Assembly (NCBI GenBank): GCA_040758475.1 | Contig: JBFLVN010000010.1 | Coordinates: 1-28,813, forward strand | Direction of reading: 5' to 3' | Origin: JBFLVN01 sp040758475 | GTDB lineage: Bacteria; JAGRBM01 | Length of the DNA stretch: 28,813 nt | Translations under genes and position numbers: made by a program | Notes under the pieces: generated by a model | Databases searched by the model: none | What the model was told of the DNA's origin: nothing | The model's input: only the letters and a program-made list of their open reading frames with translations | Shown: positions 7,205 to 15,558 of the stretch, one piece after another | Numbering within the stretch: the stretch's first letter is position 1 | Layout: each line of letters opens with the position of its first letter

Positions 7205-8936
7205 TCTCGTTGTAACCATGGTGACCGGTGCTTCCCCGCCGGAAGGCGGTCTCGGTCTCGTACCCTCTATCGCACTCGCCGTAATCGCGGCTTCTGCTTT
7301 CGCGATCGTTTTCCGCGCCGTTCGCCAACCGCCACTCCTGGCTTACATCACAACGGGGCTCCTGCTGGGAATCTTCGTGAGCCCTTACATTGGGATCTCG
7401 ACCCACAGCATGGAGCAAATCTCCCATCTGGGCCTTGTTTTTCTGCTGTTTATCATCGGCTTGGAAATGGACATTCGGGGCATTTTTCGCTTGGGAAGAT
7501 GGACTGCCGCAGCCATTCTGCTCCAAGCGCCCGTGGCGGCCGCTGCCGCGTGGCTCTTTCAGTGGGGGCTCGCCGCCCTGGATGTTTGGAAACCGGGCCT
7601 GAGCCCCACTCCCAGCGCCCGGGTCTACTACGCGGTCGCGGCTGCTTTCGGAAGCACCGCCGTCGTGGTCAAACTCTTGGCGGACAAGTTCGAACTAGGT
7701 GGGCAAGCAGGCAAGGTTACCGTCCTTACGCTTATCGCGGAGGACGTTTGGGCCGTGGCAGCGCTCTCCTTCCTCTCGGCCAGCCACACAGGCGGTGGAG
7801 AGGGAGCCCAGGGCTTGGTTCTCATGCTCGGAGGCGGCGTTGCCCTGGCGGCCGGAACCTGGGCCTTCGTCCGTTTCATTTTTTCCAAGGCGCTCGATCT
7901 CCTCTCCCATTCACCCGATGTCCTGAGCCTTGTAGCCCTTGGTTGGTGCTTCCTGTGCGCCCAGGCTTTCGAGGGGATCGGCCTTTCGGCCGAAATGGGG
8001 GCGCTCGTGGCAGGCCTCACGCTCGGCCCACTACCCCAATCGGGAGAAATCCTTGGACGAGTAGCGAGCCTGCGCGATTTCTTTCTGGCCTTGTTCTTCG
8101 TGGCCCTGGGACTTTCGCTTCCCGTCCCTACGCCGGAAATCTTCGTTGGCGCTCTTATCCTCGTAGCAGTGACAGCGGCTTCCCGCCTCCTGCTTTTTGC
8201 TCCCTCGCTCCTGGCAGCAGGACAAGGACCTATCGTTTCTTTCACGTCGGCCGTGAACCTGGCACAACTCAGCGAATTCACGCTCTTGATCCTGCCCGTG
8301 GGCTTGGCTGGAGGGGCGATCACCCTACAAGACGTTTCCGTCATTTCCTACGCGCTCATGCTGTCGGTGGTGCTGGCTACCTATCTGATCAATAACAATC
8401 ACGCCCTGGCCGTCGCGCTCGAGCGCGGACTGTGGATGGTGTCACGTTCCAAAACAGCAGGCCGTGGAATAGCCGGAGCCAAGGGAGGCGTTCACGCGGA
8501 ACCCGAGATAGTTCTTCTAGGGTTCTTTACCAACGCCGACGGTTTGGCACGTTACCTGGCACGGGAACGCCCAGAGATGCTCAAGCATATCCTGGTTGTG
8601 GATTTTAACCTAAAAAACCATAGCAAGATCGCCGCCTGTGGCATGCGCGTCCTCTATGGCGACGTCAGCAACCCCGATACCCTGCGCCACTTCGGCGTGG
8701 ATCGAGCCCGAGTGATCATGTCCACTATCAGTGACGCTTATTTGCGTGGTACATCTAATGCGGATCTTTTGCGGAAAGTCCGGCGCATCAATCCCCAGGC
8801 CCGATTCATTGGAACAGCCATGACAGAGGAAAAGCGACACGAGCTTTTAGAAGAAGGCGCTTTCGCCGCCATTTCTCCGCCGGACGAAACCGCGCCGGCA
8901 TTTCTTGCCGCCGTCGAACGGGCGCTGGAAAATTAA
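7191..8936 (+). CDS. CPA2 cation/proton antiporter with C-terminal RCK_N (TrkA_N) domain
   Basis: A second CPA2 antiporter of 581 residues. About 12 membrane helices occupy residues 25-400, with AYITTGLLLGIFVSP, FIIGLEMD (88-94), the acidic pair in LIAEDVW (Glu184-Asp185), SAEMGALVAGLTLGPLP and NLAQLSEFTLL. After a ~40-residue linker, residues 437-575 form an RCK_N-like NAD-binding Rossmann unit: EIVLLGFFTNADGLA, ILVVDFN, VLYGDVSNPDTL and RVIMSTISD. The usual GxGxxG glycine loop is replaced by GFFTNADG; as I recall, a subfamily of Kef-like transporters has this changed loop. There is no RCK_C domain. Its ATG lies inside the end of the preceding antiporter gene, so translation is probably coupled and the two may form a heteromer. 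GAAGA is the nearest ribosome-site match. Confidence 0.9.
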   Translation: MITVSLVVTMVTGASPPEGGLGLVPSIALAVIAASAFAIVFRAVRQPPLLAYITTGLLLGIFVSPYIGISTHSMEQISHLGLVFLLFIIGLEMDIRGIFRLGRWTAAAILLQAPVAAAAAWLFQWGLAALDVWKPGLSPTPSARVYYAVAAAFGSTAVVVKLLADKFELGGQAGKVTVLTLIAEDVWAVAALSFLSASHTGGGEGAQGLVLMLGGGVALAAGTWAFVRFIFSKALDLLSHSPDVLSLVALGWCFLCAQAFEGIGLSAEMGALVAGLTLGPLPQSGEILGRVASLRDFFLALFFVALGLSLPVPTPEIFVGALILVAVTAASRLLLFAPSLLAAGQGPIVSFTSAVNLAQLSEFTLLILPVGLAGGAITLQDVSVISYALMLSVVLATYLINNNHALAVALERGLWMVSRSKTAGRGIAGAKGGVHAEPEIVLLGFFTNADGLARYLARERPEMLKHILVVDFNLKNHSKIAACGMRVLYGDVSNPDTLRHFGVDRARVIMSTISDAYLRGTSNADLLRKVRRINPQARFIGTAMTEEKRHELLEEGAFAAISPPDETAPAFLAAVERALEN

Positions 8937-8963
8937 AGAATTCGCGGATTAGGACGGTCAGCC

Positions 8964-9542
8964 TTACGCTTTTTCGCGCTCAGAGAGGAACTGCTCATCT
9001 TCCGGCGTGAGTTTGCCCTTGTTGTCCCGCCGGCATTTCAGATACAGGTATTTTAAATCCAGGTTGTCCGATTCCATCGAAAAAGCGAGTTTGAAGTTCA
9101 TCTCGGCGCTGGCCAGGTTCTTCTGGTTCAAGGCACCGAAGGCCATCTTGGCGTATTTTTTCCCCGGTTCCGTTTTGGCGACGTCTTCGTCCTTCTTGGC
9201 CCGCTGCTTGGCTTCCTCGACCGCCTTGTCGTAGCGCAGATGATTGGCCCGCTCGGGGCCCTTGATCCGCGATTCATAAAGAGGCCGGACCTTGTCGTCC
9301 CGCAGGATGGAGTAGGCCTCCGAGACGCGCATGTAGATCTTCATGACCTGCTGGTACGTCTCTTCGGGCACGCGCCGGAAAAAACGATCCGGGTGCCAAA
9401 CGCGCGACTGCTTGAAGAACGAGGACTTAATCTCTTCGGCAGGCGCTCCGACCGCGATCTTGAGAACCTGGTAGTAGTCCATCTGATCGAGCAGGGTGGC
9501 CGCCTTGGCGATCTGCTGAAGTTGTTCGGGCGTGTAGGACAT
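8964..9542 (-). CDS. J-domain co-chaperone with TPR-like C-terminus
   Basis: A 192-residue DnaJ-family protein without the glycine-rich, zinc-finger or substrate-binding domains of full DnaJ. A J domain spans about residues 22-92, with the Hsp70-stimulating HPD triad at 50-52 (VWHPDRF) and the final helix EAYSILRDD. A lysine-rich linker is followed by a TPR-like helical hairpin (about 128-170: AKMAFGALNQKNLASAEMNFKLAF), suggesting protein docking. No signal peptide, so cytoplasmic. It lies 24 bases downstream of the Hsp70 gene, on the same strand, so it is the obvious partner of that chaperone. The ribosome site is weak, consistent with dependence on upstream translation. Confidence 0.88.
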   Translation of the reverse strand: MSYTPEQLQQIAKAATLLDQMDYYQVLKIAVGAPAEEIKSSFFKQSRVWHPDRFFRRVPEETYQQVMKIYMRVSEAYSILRDDKVRPLYESRIKGPERANHLRYDKAVEEAKQRAKKDEDVAKTEPGKKYAKMAFGALNQKNLASAEMNFKLAFSMESDNLDLKYLYLKCRRDNKGKLTPEDEQFLSEREKA

Positions 9543-9566
9543 GGGTGCCGGGAATCAAAGCCTGGG

Positions 9567-11129
<1,563 letters not shown>

Positions 11130-11164
11130 GGCGACTCTTTGTAACTGTCGTTCTACGGAAATAG

Positions 11165-11187
11165 GCCGGGGTTCACCGCCCCCCGGC
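11165..11187 (-). terminator. GC hairpin between the OmpA-fusion and Hsp70 genes
   Basis: GCCGGGG (11165-11171) pairs perfectly with CCCCGGC (11181-11187) around a nine-base loop, downstream of the OmpA-fusion stop codon and about 35 bases before the Hsp70 start. Only a short T-rich stretch (TATTT) follows on the minus strand, so it may attenuate rather than end transcription, or mark a processing point between the lipoprotein and chaperone genes. Confidence 0.33.
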
Positions 11188-11234
11188 TGTGTCTATCGAA
11201 CGAACGCTACCCTAGCGCAGGGGGGCCAGGAGAA

Positions 11235-12815
11235 TCAATTGGTCCGCTCGAGGATCGTGAACTCGACGCGCCGGTTGCGGCCCCGGCCTTCCTCGGTCGT
11301 GTTGTCGGCAATGGGAACGGCTTCGCCAAAACCCAGGGCTACGAGCCGGTCGCCTCCGATACCGCCCTCGATGAGGAACTTGCGGACCGCCTCGGCCCGG
11401 TTCTGGGAGAGGCGCTGGTTGACGAGAGCGCCGCCCGTATCATCCGTGTGGCCTTCGATCTGCACTTTGCGGATTTCCTCGTGTTCCTTGAGAATCGCCG
11501 CCACCTGGAGGAGAATCGGATAGCTCTCCTCCGCGATCTTGTTGGACCCCTTTTCGAAATGGATAGTCTCGGTCAGGACGATCCGGTCCTTTTCGAGCTT
11601 GGCGGCGGCGGGTGGCTCCTGAACGGCGGCTTCCAGGGCGATCTCCATGAGGAAGTTCTGGCCGGGTTCTAGCTGGAGGATTTTCTCCTTCGTCTTGAAC
11701 TTGTCGGCCACCACGATCGCCGTGTAGGCGCCGGCCTTGATTTCCTTTTTGACCCGGCCCGTCTGGGCGTCGGTTGAAAGGACGAAACCCGTGTCCGGAT
11801 CGAAACGGACCTGGGCGGCAACCGGCGCCCCCGCGGCGTCCGTCACCTTGATGCCAAGGACGGCCGGCCGGGTCGGAGAGGGTGCCGCTTGGGCCCGGCG
11901 CGAGAGACGCACGTCGTGGCTCACATTCTCGTTCGAGAGCACTTCGACCGTTCCGTCGAAAGCTTCGTATCCTTCCGCTTGCGCGAGGTAACGGGCGATA
12001 CCCGCCGGGATGGGCGGAGAGAGGAACTCGCCGGTCACCGCGTCCACGTTCACCCGGAGTTCCGGTTCCTTGACGACGAGGCTCGCCTTGGGGGCGGGTT
12101 TCCCCGATTGGCTATCCAGGACGCGGCCGTGGAAACGGCCGTCCATCGGAACCGGCGCGGCGCCGCAACCCTGGAGGAGATCGATCTGCCGGGTCCGGAG
12201 CTGCTCGAAGAGGGGCTTAAAAAGATCGCGGATCGCGAGCTGGGTGATGCGGGAGAGAGGGTCGCGCTGTTCGGTGAGGATATCAAAAGAACTTCTCGAA
12301 ACCGACGCCGACCAGAGGACTTCGCCGCTGTCGGTTGCCAGGAGCCGCACGTTGATCCCGACGGCCGGCTCATCGCCCTTGAGCACCTGTTCCGAGTCCA
12401 TGCTGCCAGTGACGTTCGGGTACCAGTATTCGGAGACGCTTCCGAAGAAAACGCCGTCCACCCCGAACCGGCGCCCGAGTTCCTGGGCGAAGGCGGCGCT
12501 CACATTCTCGGGAATCCGGAGGTTGATGCGCCGGGCCCCCTGCTCCACTTCCATCCGGTCGAGTATCCGGAACTTCTTCGCCGCGTAGAGTTCGGAAGCG
12601 ATGAAATCGGAAACGATGTCACCGGCCCGGGGATAGGTCGTGTGGTTGTCGAAGGGAAATACCGCCACACAGTGGACGGGCTCCAGAAGCACGGGGGGCT
12701 TTAGCGATTCGGTGTGAATCTGCTTGCCGCAAGCAGCAAGAACGAAAGCAATGGACAGGGCCGCGCCAAACAGCCGAGGGAACACCTGATTGATCGTCTT
12801 CAAGGTAGGATCCAT
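11235..12815 (-). CDS. Lipoprotein fusing a CsgG-like domain, two carboxypeptidase-regulatory-like modules and OmpA
   Basis: A 526-residue envelope lipoprotein. The signal peptide ends in the lipobox LAAC (Cys29). Residues ~48-205 resemble CsgG/GNA1162-type domains: VAVFPFDNHTTYPRAGDIVSDF, LYAAKKFRILDR, GVFFGSV and INVRLLATDSGEVLW. Residues ~225-305 and ~315-395 look like two beta-sandwich modules of the carboxypeptidase-regulatory type (GRVLDSQSGKPAPKASLV; GIKVTDAAGAPVAAQV). Residues ~413-524 are an OmpA C-terminal domain with EGHTDDTGG and LSQNRAEAVRKFL, which bind peptidoglycan. The protein should therefore link an outer-membrane lipid anchor to the wall. It lies four bases downstream of a short CsgG-like lipoprotein gene and is followed by the Hsp70 gene. 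No curli subunits or chaperones are nearby, so a curli role is not supported. The combination of CsgG-like and OmpA domains in one chain is unusual. Confidence 0.87.
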   Translation of the reverse strand: MDPTLKTINQVFPRLFGAALSIAFVLAACGKQIHTESLKPPVLLEPVHCVAVFPFDNHTTYPRAGDIVSDFIASELYAAKKFRILDRMEVEQGARRINLRIPENVSAAFAQELGRRFGVDGVFFGSVSEYWYPNVTGSMDSEQVLKGDEPAVGINVRLLATDSGEVLWSASVSRSSFDILTEQRDPLSRITQLAIRDLFKPLFEQLRTRQIDLLQGCGAAPVPMDGRFHGRVLDSQSGKPAPKASLVVKEPELRVNVDAVTGEFLSPPIPAGIARYLAQAEGYEAFDGTVEVLSNENVSHDVRLSRRAQAAPSPTRPAVLGIKVTDAAGAPVAAQVRFDPDTGFVLSTDAQTGRVKKEIKAGAYTAIVVADKFKTKEKILQLEPGQNFLMEIALEAAVQEPPAAAKLEKDRIVLTETIHFEKGSNKIAEESYPILLQVAAILKEHEEIRKVQIEGHTDDTGGALVNQRLSQNRAEAVRKFLIEGGIGGDRLVALGFGEAVPIADNTTEEGRGRNRRVEFTILERTN

Positions 12816-12819
12816 CCTT

Positions 12820-13404
12820 CTAAGAAGCCTTGGCCAGATATTCGGCCAGCTTCTCGCGCAAATTGCGCAAAATCGCCAATGCCACGCGGTTTACCGGATC
12901 GCGATCCGCTGAAAGCACCGCATCTGAAGAACGGGATTCGCTCGCGGCCCACAGAACGATCCCGGTTCCAACGTCCACCATGCGAAGCGTGAGGGCCACG
13001 GCCGGTTCGCGTGTGCCCTGGCGGTACTTGTCGAGGCGGTAGGCGAATTCCTGGACGCTCCCGTAAACGACGGCGTCAGCCCGGATCGCCCGGCCGACTT
13101 CGACCGCGTAACTCCGGTCGGGGGCGGGCAGCAGCGTTCCGCCCGATTCCTGGTAGAGTTTGAGCGCCGTCGGCGCGTCGATCACCTTGTAACGCCCCAC
13201 GGCGTAGAGCTCGGTGACGACGAGGTCCGAAACGATCTGGCCCGCGTTCGGGTAATCCGTCAGATTCTCGAACGGCAGCACCGCGATAATGGAGATGTTC
13301 TGAAGGTTTGCCTTCGGCGCAAGGTAACTGCGGTGGGACTTGTTTCCGCAGCCGACGCCGAAAAGCGCCGCCGCCAGCACGGCAGCCAGCCATCTAGTGT
13401 TCAT
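12820..13404 (-). CDS. CsgG-like lipoprotein
   Basis: A 194-residue lipoprotein with signal peptide and lipobox GVGC (Cys19). The mature part is one CsgG/GNA1162-like domain: IIAVLPFENLTDYPNAGQIVSDLVVTEL is matched almost position by position in the N-terminal part of the downstream fusion protein, as are LYAVGRYKVID, AVVYGSV and LTLRMVDVGTGIVLW. The two genes are thus tandem paralogues, four bases apart, and probably assemble together on the periplasmic face of the outer membrane. AAGGGAG lies about nine bases before the ATG. Real CsgG is longer (about 260 mature residues) and has membrane beta-hairpins that I cannot see here, so a pore is not implied. Confidence 0.85.
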   Translation of the reverse strand: MNTRWLAAVLAAALFGVGCGNKSHRSYLAPKANLQNISIIAVLPFENLTDYPNAGQIVSDLVVTELYAVGRYKVIDAPTALKLYQESGGTLLPAPDRSYAVEVGRAIRADAVVYGSVQEFAYRLDKYRQGTREPAVALTLRMVDVGTGIVLWAASESRSSDAVLSADRDPVNRVALAILRNLREKLAEYLAKAS

Positions 13405-13483
13405 CGGGACGACTCCCTTCTCCTCAAACAGAGATTTTTTTCGTCCCCGACTTTTTTCCGAAGGATTCCCCGCAAATCCCCCG

Positions 13484-13918
13484 TTACGACCGGGAAGGAA
13501 GACTCACCACGGCCTTCCCTTGCGTCGTAACGTTCCCCCGTTGAGTCTCGCTCAAAACCTCGCATTCCACGAGGTTCTCACCATTCTCGTTCCACTTACG
13601 GACGACGCGCCCTTTGCAGGTCACGACGTCCTTCATGTCCGTCATCGACGTGAAACGCACGCCGAAGCTCTTGATCCGCCCCCGGGGCCCTACCCAATCG
13701 GAGAGGGCCTGACCCACAAAACCCATGCTGAGCATCCCGTGGGCGATGCAACCGTTTTTCATTCCGGCGGCCCGGGCGAAATCCTCGTCGTAATGCAGAG
13801 GGTTAAAATCACCGCTCGCGCCCGCGTATTTGACGAGCCGGACCCGGTCGATGGGTTCCTTCGAAAGGGTCGTAATCTCCGTCCCTTCTTTTATATCTTC
13901 AAAGAAAACCTGACCCAT
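13484..13918 (-). CDS. MaoC-like hot-dog hydratase/dehydratase
   Basis: A 144-residue single hot-dog protein of the MaoC family, which hydrates 2-enoyl-CoA or related thioesters. The hydratase signature is present: Asp37 and His42 in GASGDFNPLHYDE, then AAGMKNGCIAHGMLSMGF and the C-terminal strand pair. The length is that of small single-domain (R)-hydratases that act as dimers. No signal peptide, so cytoplasmic. It lies 79 bases upstream of the lipoprotein genes on the same strand; functionally it fits better with fatty-acyl metabolism, such as the acyl-CoA dehydrogenase at 3710-4864, than with the envelope genes. AAGAAG is the ribosome-site match. Confidence 0.92.
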   Translation of the reverse strand: MGQVFFEDIKEGTEITTLSKEPIDRVRLVKYAGASGDFNPLHYDEDFARAAGMKNGCIAHGMLSMGFVGQALSDWVGPRGRIKSFGVRFTSMTDMKDVVTCKGRVVRKWNENGENLVECEVLSETQRGNVTTQGKAVVSLPSRS

Positions 13919-14118
13919 GTTCGAACTTCTTGAGGTGTTCTCCCCGTCTTGGGAAAAACAGCCAACTGGCGGGGAACATTAGCGTTTCGCGGTGAACGAG
14001 AGCAAGTGAAGGGGATTAAACATCTGTGTACGGACCAGAGATTCCCGCTCCCGATTTTCTCCGAAGTCTTGAGGCCGAAATCCAAATCACCTTCCGGCCC
14101 TTGCGCCATGCGGGGCCC

Positions 14119-14147
14119 TTGACAGAGCACCCGCCCCCCGGTAAAAG
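14119..14147 (+). promoter_or_regulatory. Promoter of the porin gene
   Basis: A perfect -35 TTGACA (14119-14124) is followed after exactly 17 bases by TAAAAG (14142-14147), which matches the -10 consensus at four of six positions. The predicted start of transcription is near 14154, about 54 bases before the porin ATG and just before the Fur-like palindrome. No ORF competes for this region. Confidence 0.6.
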
Positions 14148-14160
14148 GGCACCCGTAATT

Positions 14161-14187
14161 TGATTATGATTTTCAAAATCATTTTCA
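14161..14187 (+). promoter_or_regulatory. Fur-box-like palindromic operator
   Basis: The core TGATTTTCAAAATCA (14167-14181) is a perfect 7-1-7 inverted repeat centred on 14174. The symmetry extends to 14161-14187 with only two mismatched pairs. Read on the minus strand, a 19-base stretch inside it matches the classical Fur consensus at 13 of 19 positions by my count. It lies just downstream of the predicted transcription start and 20 bases before the porin ATG, a place where a bound repressor would block transcription. A Fur-family relative (Zur, Mur) or another dimeric regulator is equally possible. Confidence 0.5.
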
Positions 14188-14207
14188 AGGAAAGGGTAGA
14201 GACACCA

Positions 14208-15470
14208 ATGAGGAAGAACCAGATTCTCGGAGCATTGGCCCTCCTGGGGGCCTTTTTAATGGCCGGAAGCCCGGCTTGGGCGGAAGAGGCTTCCATCGAA
14301 GAGCGCCTCAAGCGCCTGGAGGAAAAACTGGGGGGCGGCGAGCAGCCCGCCGGCCAAGAAGGGCAAGACGTCCCCCTCGCGGCTCCCGAAGGCCCCCACC
14401 GCCGCTCCCGGGGCTGGACGCTGAGTGATTCGACGAGCATCGGGGCGTACGGCGAATTCATTTACAACAACAAGCTGGGCGACGCGCAGGAAGACCAGCT
14501 CGACGCCCGCCGGGTCGTCTTGTTCCTGGCCCACGAGTTTTCCGACGAATGGCACTTCTTCACGGAAATCGAATTCGAGCACGCGGGCGAAGAAGTAGGG
14601 ATCGAGCAGGGATTCATCGACTACCTGCCCATGGATGAATTCGGCGTCCAAGCGGGCGTCCTTCTCGTCCCCGTGGGGATCGTGAACCTCGCCCACGAAC
14701 CGACCACCTTCTATTTCGCCGAGCGCCCCCGCGTGGACCGGTTCCTCGTTCCGACCACCTGGCGGGAACTCGGCGTGCTCGCCCACGGCACCATCGGAAG
14801 CCTCTCCTATCAGGCGGGCGTCCTGGGTTCCGGCAAAATTCCAACCGGCAGCGCTTTGGGAGATGGACTTTCCGACTTCTCGACCGAAGGCATCCGGGGA
14901 ATCCGGCAGAACGCCATCGAAGCCAAGGCCAATGACTTCGCTGTCGTGGGACGGCTCGAATTCCGCCCTGTCAACGAACTCACCCTGGCGACCTCCGGCT
15001 ATAGCGGAGAAATCGATCAGGACGAAGCCGCTCCCCGGGATGCCAGGATCACGATCTGGGAAACCGACGCCCGCATCCAATGGGAAGAACTCGACATCCG
15101 GGGCCAGTACGTCCTCGTCTGGATCGGTGATGCGGCGGCCCTGAATGTCCTCCCGCTAGTGGATACCACTGCCGTCCCCGAACGGATGCACGGCGGATAC
15201 GTGGAAGCGGCCTATAATTTCCTGCCGCTCATCGTCTCGGATACCAAGCAAAAACTCTTCATCGCTTTCCGGGGCGAATGGCTCGACCTTCAAAACAAGA
15301 TCGCTTCCAACGGCGTGAAAGACCCCGAAGGCCGGCAGGACGAGTACAACATCGGCCTCGCCTGGAAGCCGATCGAACAGATCATCGTGAAGGCGGATTA
15401 CCAGATCCGCAAGAAAGACGCGGGCCCGGTCGCCAATCAGGCGAACGCGTCCGTCGGATTCTCTTTCTAA
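14208..15470 (+). CDS. Outer-membrane porin, phosphate-selective OprO/P-like
   Basis: A 420-residue outer-membrane beta-barrel for diffusion of small, probably anionic, solutes. A signal peptide ends in AWA (about residues 1-25). A short coiled coil follows (SIEERLKRLEEKLGG), a common trimerising element of such porins, then a barrel of alternating amphipathic strands. The sequence from GFIDYLPMDEFGVQAGVLLVP through NLAHEPTTF and RVDRFLVPTTWRELG is typical of OprO/P-like families. The chain ends in SVGFSF, with the terminal Phe recognised by the BAM machinery. I chose the ATG at 14208 because it opens the signal peptide and AAGGAAAGGG lies upstream; an in-frame TTG at 14160 would run through the operator. 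A strong promoter and a Fur-like site precede it, suggesting metal- or nutrient-responsive control. Confidence 0.9.
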   Translation: MRKNQILGALALLGAFLMAGSPAWAEEASIEERLKRLEEKLGGGEQPAGQEGQDVPLAAPEGPHRRSRGWTLSDSTSIGAYGEFIYNNKLGDAQEDQLDARRVVLFLAHEFSDEWHFFTEIEFEHAGEEVGIEQGFIDYLPMDEFGVQAGVLLVPVGIVNLAHEPTTFYFAERPRVDRFLVPTTWRELGVLAHGTIGSLSYQAGVLGSGKIPTGSALGDGLSDFSTEGIRGIRQNAIEAKANDFAVVGRLEFRPVNELTLATSGYSGEIDQDEAAPRDARITIWETDARIQWEELDIRGQYVLVWIGDAAALNVLPLVDTTAVPERMHGGYVEAAYNFLPLIVSDTKQKLFIAFRGEWLDLQNKIASNGVKDPEGRQDEYNIGLAWKPIEQIIVKADYQIRKKDAGPVANQANASVGFSF

Positions 15471-15495
15471 ATCCTAAATTCCAGCGTGGGGTGGG

Positions 15496-15557
15496 CCGGG
15501 AGCCAGAAAAAGCAAAGGACAAACTCTCCTCTTTGCTTTGCGCCGTCTGGCTCCCGG
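15496..15557. terminator. Long two-part hairpin between convergent genes, probable bidirectional terminator
   Basis: The outer stem CCGGGAGCCAGA (15496-15507) pairs perfectly with TCTGGCTCCCGG (15546-15557). The inner stem AAAGCAAAG (15509-15517) pairs perfectly with CTTTGCTTT (15531-15539). Only a 1/6-base internal loop separates them, and the apical loop is 13 bases. It fills the gap between the porin stop codon (15470) and the stop codon of the sterol-desaturase-like gene (15559) and would fold on either strand. There is no flanking T-tract, so it is not a textbook intrinsic terminator. Confidence 0.6.
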
Positions 15558-15558
15558 T

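Noticed and set aside
9543..9566. Frameshift or premature stop that removed the Hsp70 lid
   Set aside because: Only 24 bases lie between the Hsp70 stop and the J-protein start, and none of the frames there resembles lid sequence, so the short form appears to be the native one.
11235..13404. Curli biogenesis locus
   Set aside because: Only CsgG-like domains are seen. No CsgA/B repeats, CsgD, CsgE or CsgF, and the domains are shorter than true CsgG.
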